In this document: positions 12,801-24,545 of the stretch, in pieces
Layout of the letters: the number at the start of each line of letters is the position of its first letter
Position numbering within the stretch: the first letter of the stretch is position 1
Origin: Membranipora membranacea
Taxonomy: Eukaryota; Bryozoa; Gymnolaemata; Cheilostomatida; Membraniporidae
Length of the DNA stretch: 64,000 nucleotides
Direction of reading: 5' to 3'
Assembly: GCA_914767715.1 (NCBI GenBank)
Contig: OU612069.1
Span: 1,426,001-1,490,000, forward strand
Program-made: the position numbers and the translations under genes
Notes under the pieces: generated by a model
What the model saw: the letters and a program-made list of their open reading frames with translations, nothing else
Told to the model about the DNA's origin: nothing
Databases searched by the model: none

Positions 12801-15800
12801 CATTACAAGAAATCACCAGGGAGACAGCTGACGGACCAACAGATTTTTGACTCTGAGGATAAAAGAGTTTCTCTCATATCAGATCCGTTACTCAGTAATA
12901 AAAAGGTTTCATAAACTCAATATGATATTCCATACCAAGTACAAAAAGATTGGTCAAACAAAACCTTGAGTCTGTAAATATATCAATAAAGTTGATTGAT
13001 TCAACATTAGATGGTCATATCGCATGCCACATCCCAAAGTATGGACAGCGAAATTTTTGATGCATTAAGGCCAAGGTGACAGTATCTGCGTCAGGTTGCT
13101 CTCTGTTTGCATGTCGGAGCACACCTGGGAGCTAACCAAACCCCAGTAGTCGATGGACTGCAGTGGGAGTCGAACCCACGACTGGCGCTCTAATTAACTG
13201 AGCCACCTCCTACTCCATAGTGGATATATATAACAGCCTATGAGTCTCTCACCCCGATGACCGTCTCCTTATCCTGCTGTAATCTCTTAGCCGTCCTGTC
13301 AGCGTCCTTGAGATTGTGCTGTAGTGTCGACTTCTCAAGGTCGGCCTCGCTGGCCTGCTGACGGGCCAGAGACTCGACATGTCTGGACTCGTCTAATCTC
13401 CTCTCTAAGTCCTTATTCTTCTGCTGCAGGTAATCTATCTGTGTAATCAGATGAGTAAGACAATTAGGAGACTTAACATCACTGAAAAGTGAGAAAAAAT
13501 ACTTTTTACTGGTTCACCCTTATCATACTTCGTCAAGATTATAATCTATTTGAATCATGAAAATTATAAAAACAGAGTTCTATGACAACACCAACCATTG
13601 AAATAGTGGAAAGGGTAATATACATTTCTTCACTCAGTTACTCAGATATCGCTTGCACACCACACCACACTCCCAATACATAGGCTCAGTAGACTGATAA
13701 CAGCAAGCCAACACATGGAGCGATAGCTGTGAGCAGGGAGAATTCTCCCTGCTGTGAGCGTGTCTGGTCTTGGCAGTTAGACTAAGAGCTAGTTTTTCAT
13801 GTAAACATAACTAGATGCGAGTACCTGTATATTGAGATGTGAGATGAGTTTCTCGTTACTTCTGTTACGAGCCTCCAGAGCGACGACATCGTAAGGTCTG
13901 CCTCCGTCTAAAACTCGTCCAAGTCTCTCTATCTCAGCATCCCGAGCTTCTATCTGTAAGCATAATATCATAAGAGAATAAGTCTATAATAACATCACAA
14001 AGTATATACTCTACATTAACATATCACTGACACTTCCATCTGTACAGTCTAACAATTACACAGAGTGAGTCTGAATGAAGCGACTGGATGACATGCTCCG
14101 GATTACTATATCAGAGTCCTGAGGATCTGGATAATTCAACGCATCAGGATAAATATGTTAGCTGTCAATGATATACGCTGCTAACAAAAACACTTAACCT
14201 CCACTGCTTGTTTGGCAACGCTGGTGTTGTCATGATTGTTAGGACATAAAACTGACTCTCAGTATTTTGCCTAATATTCCCTTAATCGATATAGAAATGA
14301 AATAAGGAATTCCTTACTCTGTGATATGGATGCAGATATACAGTAAAATGGGGTAACGCATATCATTGTATTGTACAGACTTGTATAATACCTTTATCAC
14401 CCAACTAGTTTAGGTATATTAATCAGACAACCAATTATATTATGAGAGACAATCTTATCAGTTATAGCGGTACCATAGACACAGCTTGGCTTATACATTG
14501 TGATAAAAATACCACTAGCGATCATTAATTTAAGACGAGACTCACAAAAGTTGACCGCCCAATGCTGCTCAGATTTGATTTAAAAATCTCTTATTTCTCC
14601 TTTACCACGGAAATGATAACTAACTAAATAACATAATTGCACATATCCCTTCAACTTTCAAACCGTTATTTTAGAACCAAATTTATATAGAATCAAGAGA
14701 CTAAAAAACTCTACAATAGAACACAGATAGTTGGAATCCTCACCCTGGCGATGCTGCGAGCCCGCCGCGATCCGCTCATTCTTACAAATATCCACAAGAA
14801 ATTCGTCAGAAAATAACTCTGCAATGCTCACTATGAAAAAGCCGGCTTTTAGCAGCGTGTGTTACAATTTACTATAAAGTACTACAATTTTACTATAATA
14901 AATAAACCTCTTTTCAATTAAAAGTAAAATAATGAAATTAGGCTCCGCCCACAAGCCTCCGATTATCCAATCAGCAACAAGTCTCCCAGGAAACTGTAAA
15001 CATTTCTTTTATTAGCTTCTAGCCTTAGCTAAATAATTATCAGATTGTTTTGTATTAAGTTTCAATAGGCTCTTTATCGCTGCTGTAATTTTTGTCAACA
15101 ACTGTTTGGAATAAGACTCATATACATTGAGAGGACTTTTCAATTTTATCAATGTTGCTTTTATTACAAAGCCATTAGAAGTGTTAGGGTGATAATAATG
15201 CCTTGCCTGTATGGTTATGGACCTCTATTTATACAATGTATGTAACATTACGACTGTGTGGCTTGCTATGCCCAATGTAATCTCATATGAGGACATATGT
15301 AATGTGTTTATGCTCTATATTTTCTCCCTTCCATCCGCTCAGGCCTGGAACCATAACATGCACAGGCTGGAACACGCCATACCCAGTGGACCCTTCGGAG
15401 TAGTTACTAGTAAACTAATGAAGAACCTGAATGTACTATTTACTATTAGTACTTGTATTGAGAAACCGGCTCGTATCAGTTAAGCACAACTAAAGAGATT
15501 CAATAAATATGGTAAATCTGGAATTTATTTTACACAAACTCACCAGCAGGTTTATAATTAATGTTTTACTAATTTTGGAATACTCAAATATAGGAATACT
15601 TCTTGCAGAAACTTCATCATAATTTTTCATAATTTCTAGTATTTGTTAGGTTACTGTTAATACAGTAATGCGCCATTTACTCGCCAGTAGCCATCCTACG
15701 GATCAGAGTTATCCACACTTCACCAAGAGCATAGCTGACTAACTGGAACCCTGCACGGTTATGAGAAAAAAATTATTGCTCAAGCATGATTATTAAATTC

Positions 15801-18800
15801 TCACCTGTCTAGTGAAGGTCGCGACCTTGCCCTCTACAGCCACATTGCGATCCCTCGTTATCTCAAGATCTCTCTCTAACTCTGCGATCCTCCCGTCAGC
15901 TACTCGTAACAGATCCGCTACAAACGGGTCATCTCTGGGCGGGACGGAGGGGGCGGAGCTTATATCAGAGCCGGGAAGAGTGGAGTCCAGCTGGAGACGC
16001 TGACGACGGAACGGTACATGTTTTTTCTTACCTCCTGGGAAAAAGTATGAGTAAAACATCAAGTGTGATAAGTTATAAGTGATAAGTTATAAGTGATAAG
16101 TTATAAGTTATAAGTGATAAGTGATAAGTGCATGAAAGAGCTCCGATAAGGATTACATGATCTTAATATAACCTATCTAATCTAATATCTCTGAAAAATC
16201 ATAAATAATATAAAATATATCACAACAATCAGTGCCTGTGTATTCAAATATATATATATAGGTTTACTTTGAGAAGGTGAAATAAAGAGAGAATTTCTGA
16301 AGCACTTTGAAACTGAACATACAAAATCTCAAGGTTATTATCGCCCTAGACTAACTGGTGAGTTAGTACATGTAGCAATGTACTTGTAAAATATAGGCAA
16401 GAACTACGAACTCAGAAGTGAAGGTAATAATTCTGCTAATGCAAACATCAAAAAACATTTAGAAAAGTTTACATTATAAGTGAGAGTTGCCCTCTCATTG
16501 ATATCAATTCAGCAATCGCAACTTATAGACCGAAGCATGATTACTTTGCGAGCAATTCTTTTTGATACAGTGATAACATACTCCAAATTTATTAATTACA
16601 TAAACATATGTGTGGTCGCATATGTTATATCCATCAATAGCACGAGCAGCAGAATAAAGCTGATTAAACAGTATACAATAACAGCAATCTAAGAAATAAC
16701 AAAATTGATCACGTATTAACACATGTACTCACCAGGAGTCTGTATAACTGCGTTGAAGTTTTTTTCTTGTAGTTTGAGTATATGATCAGATTTATCCTTC
16801 CCTTCCCTCTCCATAGCTCGGATCTTATGTACATACTGATTATTCAGGAACTTTAGATCGTTATTCTCGTGCTCGAACTTACGTAGTGACGATTTAAACT
16901 CTGCAAAATATCGGCATCGTGATATTATTATCTAACTTATTTAAAATTATATCAATAGAAAAATCCCAGCTTCAGGAAAGTTGATTGAATTTGCAGCTGC
17001 TTTGATATTTTGACGGGACCATCTACAACTAGATGGTCCCAATTGCGTTACAAGGAAAACATCACAATATTCTGCTAGTTGGGAATAATCTACCACATAC
17101 AAGATTTGAGTTATACAATATCAAAATAGACGCGACTTCAGGATAATATACACAACAAAACATATGAATAGTAACACACAAAAAAAACATAATTATATGT
17201 TAGGTGAGTCTCTAGTGCTTAGATAAATGTTGGTATTTTTGGTTATAAATGGAGGAACTGTGTGATACTTATATTTATAGAATCATCAATATGCACAGCG
17301 CTCATTTTGCGAAACATTGAACCACTGCTGACACAGCTAGCTTTGCCCAACAGAGCCAAAGTCGAAAATTTAAATAGAGAGTTGTGGCATCAAAACATCT
17401 AGCCAGTAGCTTGGCATGGAGTTATATGAGCTCTCATAATGAAGTGTGTATCTTCTTCCCCAGCTATCCGCCATTAGTGATGGCAAATGTTGTTGTTGAC
17501 TAATCAGGTGCCTTTAAAATCTAGCTGAGATCCAACACTTTTATTTTGTCAGCAGTGGTTTAAAGCTTGTGATGTTAGTATGAGGACAAACCTGCGATTC
17601 TTTTATCTGCCTCTTCTTTAGCTCTGATAAGCTGCATGTGTAAGTCATTATTCTCTTTTACTAATCGTCCATTATCATTCTGTGTAATAAGATTAAATAT
17701 AGGGTTAGATTAGACTAACTTGTGCTTCTGTACAATCAAGGAGGATGGGCGTATATCCCACCCTCCTTGAAATGACAGACCAAACAAGTTTTGTTACTCA
17801 CAAACCCGGGTAGGCGTGGCCTTATCAATGATACTATGATCAATATACCTTTACAGAAAATTAGATAGCTTTTGTAACGCTTATGCTTCCACGAAATGGT
17901 GTAGTATTTCCTGAACATCTTGGCAACATGGAAAACAACATCTCCAACATATCAAGGGAATATAAGCTGTCTTCCATTCTTCTGTGGTATATGGGTACAA
18001 GTTTCCAACATGGATCTAATAGAGGAGTTAAATTTACACTCTATTCTTTGTGTGAAAGCTATAGTAGCGCCGCCTCATATTTGGTACCATATTGAAGGTC
18101 TCAGTCAGTCTAATTAAGAGCACCATGGCTATTTTATGAATAGCCTATGGACACAGTTTATTATGATCTGCATTATGATACCAAATATTGGGAGGCGCAA
18201 TTATAGCTTTAATAGGGTTTTACTTGTACGACTCATTCTGATAAACATTTGTGTTTAAATTTTGCACCTTATAAGGTTATTATAAATATTATATAGGAGT
18301 GTTATTTTGCTAATGATAGAATTATCTCCCCTACCTTATAAGGTTCAATCTGAGATTCTATATCAGCCTTCTCTCTGGGACTTCTAGCTGACGATAGCTT
18401 AGTATTCTTCAGACTCTCTGTGGTGTGTAATAGATCAGCGAATAATCTCTCTACCAGGGGAAGCGACTCTATACCTGATAAATAAGGCAGAAGTATGAGA
18501 GATGTTAACTTTGACAGAGACAACTAGTAAACAGATGATCTGCCAGCACTAGGTATCAGGGTCATAATACCTGTAAGACCTACCTAAACTGTCATCCATA
18601 AACACCAAAAGTTTGTGCGAACACTTTTACAGCAGAGTAAGCAGAGTTCTAATACCAGAAGCTATGATTTATGGCCATGAATGTGCACCCATAGACAGCA
18701 AACACAAGTCGACAAGATTTCGCCAGGTGGCTAGTGCCTGTTACACAAATAGTAAAGAGTTAGAAGATTGCAAGTACATGAACATTTCCTAGTTTGTTTA

Positions 18801-18896
18801 ATTGTAGATGTACTACCCACCTAGAGGCTGACGATATCCCATCTGATCCAGTCTACGTCTGACGTTAGAGAACTTCTCCTGCACGTGACTCGCCAT
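869..18896 (-). CDS. CEP135: Centrosomal protein CEP135 orthologue (25 exons, about 1260 aa)
   Basis: Centriolar coiled-coil protein; in the known family it links the SAS-6 cartwheel to outer centriole components and microtubules. Exons (minus strand, high to low): 18896-18821, 18474-18335, 17679-17592, 16900-16733, 16034-15805, 13953-13825, 13438-13253, 12626-12491, 10996-10886, 10254-10080, 9579-9366, 8946-8776, 8256-8092, 7461-7279, 6812-6694, 6175-6022, 5380-5213, 4799-4678, 4347-4185, 3928-3743, 3053-2956, 2353-2180, 1681-1541, 1314-1219, 1058-869. Together they give 3783 coding bases in one open frame. The N-terminus (RRLDQMGYRQPL, LPLVERLFADLLHTTESL, TPGGKKK, FRRQRLQLDS, RVADGRIAELE, ERLGRVLDGGRP, LISHLNIQ) follows vertebrate CEP135 closely, including motif order. 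The rest is heptad-rich coiled coil. Exon 11 (about residues 480-551) is a basic Ser-Pro-rich stretch, a likely flexible phosphorylated linker. The protein is somewhat longer than human CEP135 (1140 aa). The last exon is the least certain; its acceptor and the final TGA fit the frame. Confidence 0.93.
3542..3720. mobile_element. MITE copy 1 (non-autonomous, about 180 bp)
   Basis: This short element in a CEP135 intron has an inverted inner pair, TATGAGTAC and GTACTCATA, around a core containing TACCCGCCCC and TACTGAAATTTACTGCG. Its right end reads GATCAGAGATATACATTCGA then TAGTATATCACG. A second copy lies at 30862-31044, and an isolated end of the same family at 52162-52224. No ORF is present. 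Confidence 0.8.
5479..5596. repeat. Minisatellite, 15-17 bp unit
   Basis: About seven tandem copies of a unit like CATCAGCAGGGCGTATA, alternating 15 and 17 bases, lie in a CEP135 intron just upstream of a foldback element. The small plus-strand ORF here is a product of the repeat. Confidence 0.9.
5651..5978. repeat. Foldback/MITE-like inverted repeat, about 330 bp
   Basis: The left arm from CCTTAAACTACTGC reads toward CTGATCTTCAAAATCAG. The right arm from CTGATTTTGAAGATAAG returns to TGGTTTAAGG. The arms are roughly 110-140 bases and imperfect, with a loop near 5770-5840. It is intronic in CEP135 and non-coding. Confidence 0.75.
6940..7097. repeat. Pentanucleotide microsatellite (ACACC)n / (GGTGT)n
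   Basis: About 25 uninterrupted CACCA units are flanked by CATCA variants. The minus strand, which is CEP135 sense, carries the G-rich form. Two short direct copies of CAGTCGGCATAGCA follow. Long ORFs across it are artefacts. Confidence 0.97.
8005..8057. repeat. Short tandem repeat, unit GACCACCCAGTT(GA)
   Basis: Four imperfect copies of a 12-15 base unit lie in a CEP135 intron. They are bracketed by two direct copies of a motif like TAGAGACAGTCCAGAGTAGA at 7980 and 8064. Confidence 0.8.
8282..8306. repeat. (TA)n microsatellite
   Basis: A pure TA dinucleotide run in the CEP135 intron between exons 12 and 13. Confidence 0.95.
8749..8775. repeat. (TA)n run containing the exon 12 splice donor
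   Basis: On the minus strand CEP135 exon 12 ends ATGTCTGAG and the intron begins GTATATATAT. The 5' splice site is therefore the first dinucleotide of a TA microsatellite, and repeat length changes would alter the donor context. Confidence 0.85.
9955..10079. repeat. Tandem repeat (40, 40, 37 bp) copying the CEP135 exon 10 donor
   Basis: Units start at 9955, 9995 and 10035, and a fourth, exonic copy starts at 10072. Each begins GTACTTACGTCATGATCT. On the minus strand this is the last bases of exon 10 (AGATCATGAC) plus its donor GTAAGTAC. Three perfect donor copies therefore follow the real one inside the intron. Confidence 0.93.
11118..11983. repeat. 13-bp satellite (about 67 units) with a higher-order period of 15 units
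   Basis: The unit TG(C/T)TACA(C/G)CTACA repeats through about 870 bases of a CEP135 intron with almost no other variation. The two variable positions form a pattern that repeats every 15 units (195 bases): the string from about 11290 to 11463 recurs from about 11485. Because 13 is not a multiple of 3, all three plus frames stay open and give three overlapping ORFs of about 300 codons. These are not genes. Confidence 0.97.
13069..13220 (-). mobile_element. tRNA-derived SINE, copy 1
   Basis: On the minus strand a tRNA-like head has box A (TGGCTCAGTTAATTAGAGCG) and box B (GGTTCGACTCC). It is followed by a tail containing TCGACTACTGGGGTTTGGTT and GCAAACAGAGAGCAACCTGA. Copy 2 at 45205-45372 matches both head and tail, so this is a dispersed element and not a lone tRNA gene. 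It sits about 33 bases inside the intron from the CEP135 exon 7 donor. Confidence 0.87.
13732..13753. repeat. Perfect 22-bp palindrome
   Basis: AGCAGGGAGAA is followed directly by its reverse complement TTCTCCCTGCT with no spacer. It is intronic in CEP135. A related CAGGGAGAATG motif occurs in the inverted repeat at 61324-61381. Confidence 0.9.
16061..16130. repeat. Tandem repeat of ATAAGTTATAAGTG type
   Basis: About five copies of a 14-base unit (GATAAGTTATAAGT) and shorter GATAAGT variants begin some 25 bases beyond the acceptor of CEP135 exon 5. Confidence 0.93.
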
Positions 18897-19288
18897 GATT
18901 GCTGTGACCTTTTAAACTTCTTTAGCATACAATAATCAATATCTCTACAAAGAAGACGGTAGAACTTTTAATCAACTCATCTCATATCTAAACAAAAGTG
19001 ACATGAGAAAAGCTCAGAGTGATATGATTGTCCGAACTTTAGTGAATGAACAGGGTTGTTTTAAGCATTTTAGTAAGGTAGGCCTGTACACATGGCCTCA
19101 AAGTTGATTTTGTGGCTTTCTCTTGGAGGGTTACCTCTAGTCAAGCTGTATCATACAGATAATTAATTATCATTCATATCATTTGTCTTTGATCAAGTCT
19201 ATAAAACATTGCTGATTGTTTCTTCCATATTCAGGATGAATCGATTGATTTAGTAGGTATATGTATCGAATGCAGCACCAAAGCAAGG

Positions 19289-19434
19289 ATCTCATGAGGA
19301 CCCCCCGAGTTAATCAGGGGTCTCATGAGGACCCCCCGAGTTAATCAGGGGTCTCATGAGGACACCCCGAGTCTATCAGGGGTCTCATGAGGACGCCCGA
19401 GTCATTCAGGGGTCTCATGAGGACGCCCCGAGTC
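19289..19434. repeat. Minisatellite, about 34-bp unit, 4.5 copies
   Basis: The unit is roughly TCTCATGAGGACCCCCCGAG followed by TTAATCAGGGG. Later copies change CCC to CAC or CGC. It lies between CEP135 and the doublecortin gene. Confidence 0.93.
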
Positions 19435-20046
19435 TATACGCCTAGCTAATACTGCAATCTTCAGAGCTGTTCTGTGGGGTAAGAACCACTCTCCATCTTT
19501 GTCTTGGAGATAGCAGGGCTCTTAACCACTCAGATTTAGCCCGAATTACTCAGATCTAGTTAAGTTTAACTCAGGCGATTTCAGAATATGAGTTATAAAC
19601 TCAGATTTCCCCTCATATTCATCTAAGTTGGGGAATTCCAGAATACACAGTTGACTTTTATTGACGATCTAGCTGCTTACAATGTGAATTGATAATGTCG
19701 ACCTAAAACCCAATGGTCTGGAATTAATCTGTACAGACCTAAATTGTTCTCTAAGTTTCTGCGGCCGGACATTGTTAGGAAGGCCTAGCTACACTACAGT
19801 GCCCCAAAACCATAAGCAATGAACTAAACCTCCATTGACGTAAGTTCATTGCTGTAAGCTGTTCATGGCATGCACAGGGTGTAATCACCTTTGATGTGCC
19901 ACTTCAAGACACAGCATTGGTAAAAAAAACGCTGGATTCTGTACACCAGTTCAGAGAGATGGACAGACTCAGAGGAATGAATGGACTATTATACCCAGTT
20001 GATTCAACATAGCCACAGAAAAATTACAACAACAGAGTAGTAGTTC

Positions 20047-20113
20047 CACAGGTCTACTCCAAAACCTAGGACCTTGGCAATGTCAAAGTCCCAGGTTTTA
20101 GAGTAGACCTGTG
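20047..20113. repeat. Hairpin with 25-bp arms
   Basis: CACAGGTCTACTCCAAAACC at the left is matched by GGTTTTAGAGTAGACCTGTG at the right, with two mismatches across the whole arms and a loop of about 14 bases. It could be a short MITE or a structured RNA; nothing decides between them. Confidence 0.8.
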
Positions 20114-20167
20114 AGTAGTTCCCTGTCTCAGTCTGCAGGTGAGGTATTAACAACAAGAATACTTTCT

Positions 20168-20173
20168 TTTATA

Positions 20174-20215
<42 letters not shown>
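20168..20215. repeat. (TA)n microsatellite
   Basis: A nearly pure TA run, interrupted once each by G and C near its left end. Confidence 0.95.
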
Positions 20216-20219
<4 letters not shown>

Positions 20220-20746
20220 TAGCCTATATATTACATGTCTTCCTAAAATTGTAGAAAACAACACTACTATGTATATTGTAAGCTTACATGAGTATCCCAG
20301 TCTTTAGTGTGAAATATTTCAGGGTGTTCCTATCAGAATAAGGTTAGAAATCCATAATAGACACTCAGCACACAGTGTTCATTTCAAAATCAAAAAGTGT
20401 TTTCATACTCATTTATTTAAATATGGCGGCGTTTGTGTTTCCTATCGATGCTGATTGGTCAGTTCTGTGCTATTACTATGGCAACAACACATTTAACCCG
20501 CTAAATATTAAAACTCATTAGTAAACTAATGACATGAGCAATTTTGAGCATTGACCAAGCTGGGAGCTGACAATCCATGAGCAATGAGAAATGGAATTAG
20601 GCCCTGTAAAAATATTCTATACTGAGCAGTCCTATAGTAGAATAACATTCACATCACATGAATCTGAATATTTGAATATGTGATTTGTAAATGTGTATAA
20701 AAGAAAGAAACTACTTTTTTCATATATATATATATGTAGTATATTG

Positions 20747-20787
20747 GTGGTGGTGGTGGTGGTGGTGGTGGTGGTGGTGGTGGTGGT
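20747..20787. repeat. (GGT)n microsatellite
   Basis: About 13 uninterrupted GGT units, preceded by a short TA run at 20723-20736. Confidence 0.97.
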
Positions 20788-21038
20788 CACAGCTAAGATC
20801 GCCTATCCTTGTTTATACCTGTTTTACTCCTTGGGCGTAAACCTCATGTTTTGAAACAGATAAATTCCTAGAGATTAATGTACTGGGTCGATGTTCTCAC
20901 CAACAGATAGCGACCACCATATTCAGACAGGGTTAATCTGTTGATTGCCACATTATATTAGCGGTAGGCGAATATTTTGTAAAATTTCCCTATGAAGAAG
21001 ATTATATTAATTAAAGCAATCAATATGATGTCATAATA

Positions 21039-22018
21039 ATGCACTACTTTGCGCTGATACTGTCAGTATTACTCTGCATTGTGGCAGCGAAGACGCAACT
21101 CCATTCGCTGAAGGAATTTCGATAAAAGTAGTAAGACAGTCAGCCGCCGAACTTACCATGTCACAATACTATCAGTGCCCGTGTATATTCTATAATGGTG
21201 AGAAGATGATAAAGTCAGCACTGCCTACCAGGATACACTGGACAAACAGACAGAAATATTCAGTACGGAGTAGATCGCCCTCTAAAGGTAAGAGGGGACG
21301 TCGAGTTAAATCAGACAGCGGACACTCTCACAAACAAGTGACACTTTCTTTGGGATTTTATTCACTGAGAGATCATCTCACCTTCTCATCACACAACTAG
21401 ATATATGTAGGGCAGCTTGTAAGCCCAGAACAAATCAAACAATATCGAGTAGGTTGTACCACTTCTCATCAGGATGTTGGTGGCAGCATTATTTTCTCAC
21501 ATATATCTGTTTATTTTGCAGAAAAGTCTCAAACTCCATCTATACTCGAATCTGGTGAGTCTTGACGTTAGTTGGCCTTGCTATGGAAAACCTGTTGCAG
21601 TTTCATAGACATACTGCATGACCTTACCGCTACCCCAGACCTCTTTTGTAATGTAATGTTGTAATAATCGAGCAGCCCCCTCCCCTTCCTCAAGATTCTT
21701 ATAGACACAACACAGTTTTTAGTTAAAAAGCTCAATCGGTTGCATGTGAGATTTTGATGCGTTCTATAACCCAACACAAAAGGTGCGTTTGTTAATGGAA
21801 ATTTGCCGATAAATTGTCTGGCAGCTGTTTTATGCTGTCTTCTTCCAGATGCTACCACTGCACCGACATTGGAACAAGGCCAAACATCCCTTCTCTGTCG
21901 TGTCATGTTCAATTATTATGTGCATGCCTCACCCAAAGGGTTGTTATGCATCAATTTGGTCCTTGTAAATAATTCAAACATCTCTGATAATTATCCAGAT
22001 CACAGATTTTTGTTTTGA
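21039..22018 (+). CDS. Doubtful small multi-exon gene
   Basis: Two readings are possible and neither is secure. (a) An ATG at 21039 opens 28 codons resembling a signal peptide (MHYFALILSVLLCIVAAKT) before a stop. (b) An ATG at 21158 opens an 80-codon ORF. With a donor after TCGCCCTCTAAAG (near 21288), a short exon at 21523-21553 between a good acceptor and donor, and an acceptor near 21848, it would read on in frame to about 22018. The joined product is basic and Ser-rich near RSRSPSK. I recognise no domain. Coding potential is weak and this could be non-coding DNA. Confidence 0.22.
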
Positions 22019-24545
22019 GCTAATCACGGAACGTTTGTAGTGTCCCATGTTTTACTACTATGAGTAATCGGCAAATCACAACATAACCAAACGTAACTCT
22101 ATGTAATAAATCATAATACTCACATAACAACAAAAATAGAAAGACTCTCTAAATCAATTACACCAGCATGTTACATAAATAACCTGTGAGTATTGAATGA
22201 ATTCAAATTTGTAATTTCACAATAATAATCTCTAAATAAGGGCTCATCGGATTACCTGTGTATGATGAATAGTAGATATTCATGTATATAGAGCTTCTGG
22301 CAGCACCATTAGAGGTAGCAACAATAAAGTCACCTCACATAGTAAAACTTTGACATTCCTCAGCCCAAGTGCTGCTGTAGTTGTGTGACAAAATCCTAGA
22401 GCATAATATAGGTCTGAGCAGCTTGGGATTATAAGTCTGACAAGAGAACATCTTCACCATGTTACCACTTGAAGATTCGTGGAAACTTGAACTTGTGAAA
22501 AAAGATGGTAAGCTAAACCTATATGGCGTCATTACTGTATTGAGCGTTTATATCACTGCTTCATCATTGTATATGGTATTTCCATAAACATATAAATATT
22601 TATATGTTTATGGGTATTTCTATTACCATTGATCTCCTTAATGGAGACGATGAGGGGTGAGTGTGGGATGAATAGATGATAGATATCTCTAACTGTTTCC
22701 TATTGGACTTTACAATTCCACACGAATCTCAAAGATGACTGAGAAAGCCAACTCCTGCAGTAAGAGTTGTTAGGCTTTTAAGACATCACCATGCAACGTC
22801 CCAAGCATGTGTTGTGGACAAAAAACTATTATTCAGTCGAGTTTTCTAATCTAACATGAGGTAACTCCATCCCGACTAATGACCTCAGTCCTCAGTACTC
22901 ACCTTGGCTGGAGTAGAAGTTGTCCTTCCTCGGAATATAATCAGATATGCCATATTATTGTCAGCTGGCAAGATTTATAATCACAATAATAATATGCAGC
23001 TTGATAACTATTGAATGAGAGGATAACTCAGTTACCGAGAGAATACTCACCATGCGTTAGCAAATAAGAAGAACACAATACAATCATCACCGCAAACCTC
23101 ACTTCCAATGTGCACTGAGAAAGTCAAATTAATAAACACTTAGATTAGTTACTACACTTCCGATACGATATAGTTAGTGGAGTTTGGGGTGGGTGTTGAA
23201 TGCCGACCAATGAATATGAGAGGAAAGTTAGATCTCTGTGTTGGTTAGACACAGCAACCGAAAAATGTAATATTTAGTCTTCGGATAACATGCGTGGGAA
23301 AATGTGCAGCCACTCAATGTCCCATTCATTGTTACTACAATGTGGACCAAATGCAGGGAGGATATAGCTCTAGGAAAGTCTGAGTTTTTGGTGCTTAGAA
23401 AAGACCTACATGGAGGACGATTTGCTAGTTTTTCCTCAAATCTTACTCACACTATTTATAATACTATCTTTATATTATAAACCCCAACATGAGCTTCACC
23501 TAGTAGTAGCAAGTATTTATAATCTTTGGTAGTAGTATGAATATCGCTCAGCTCTGACAAGGAGGGACCTACTCTAAGCGCTCAGACGGCTCCATTGCCA
23601 GTTAGTGGCATTACATAATCAACCACTGGAATTGGTTGGTTGATAATGTAATGCCACTAACTTGCAGACTAGGCGGGACATAATAGTGGTGGTAGAGGGT
23701 ATTCGATGATAAGGCTCAATTTATGAATGTATCAACATAACACTTGCCAAGATACCAATCAAGTGGGGTCCAGCGTACACAAATCTTAAAGTTTATCTTT
23801 ATCTTCTCAATCAATAACTTTACAATAATATAATTCGCCTGACATTTAATTATCTGAGTTTCATAATAGCGTTTCTAAGCAGGAAGGATGTATAGATAAA
23901 GAAATACAAAAGCTTGCCACCAACGGATTGATTCAGTTTAACAATATTATCCATTCTCACTTATCGAGAAGATTTGTTTGAGGAAAGGGCAGGACCTGAT
24001 ATTGTCAGAAACATCTGTGTCACATTCTGTGTGAACTTCAAATTTTGGAGAAAAGCATACGAATCTACAAAATATTTTGTAACCATAGTACCTTTGGAGT
24101 GCTCTGCAGAACCTGGTCGAAAGCTGGAACGTCAAGGGTGCACAATCACACAGAAATGACAAAGAATCAGAGATCTACAGGATTGTTTGGTCAAAGGTTT
24201 GTCACAAAGAAAAGGCAGAACTGTATATCTGCAATCTCACTGCTGACCTCCTTTAACGCTTAAAGACAGATTAAGAAGCTAAAGCTGCCGGTATTTGCGA
24301 CAGCTAGAGGTCGGCCAAGGACAGTGCGTGCGTTCTCACTGCTCTAATCCACTGCATAGTTTCCTCTGCAGGGTCCAATATTAAAAGGATTAAATAAAAT
24401 TGTTAAATAAGCGAATAATTCAACAGACAGATATTCTCAATCAAAGTAAATTATAAGCTGCTCAATTAATTATCGACAATCCATACTTATCATTGATCCG
24501 AGTTAAATCTCAGTCACTGACTATAACTGTGCACGAGGTATAAAA
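22019..24545. other. Intergenic, no gene seen
   Basis: ORFs here are short, overlap on both strands and have no recognisable domain or splice support. A hairpin at 23597-23664 is listed separately. The far right should contain the promoter of the doublecortin gene. Confidence 0.5.
23597..23664. repeat. Near-perfect hairpin, about 29-bp arms
   Basis: The left arm contains AGTTAGTGGCATTACATAAT and the right arm ATAATGTAATGCCACTAACT. There are about two mismatches and a loop of about 10 bases. It is intergenic. The size fits either a tiny inverted-repeat element or an RNA hairpin. Confidence 0.85.

Larger units (their letters stand above)
18897..21038. other. Region upstream of CEP135: repeats only
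   Basis: The start codon of CEP135 is at 18896. The bases above it should hold its 5' UTR and promoter, but no convincing core element is visible. Further out are a 34-bp minisatellite, a 25-bp-arm hairpin, TA runs and a GGT run, each listed separately. I see no coding exon here. Confidence 0.5.

Noticed and set aside
13145-13217. tRNA gene on the minus strand
   Set aside because: A and B boxes are present, but the copy shares a tRNA-unrelated body with the locus at 45.2 kb and does not end like a mature tRNA; a SINE explains it better.
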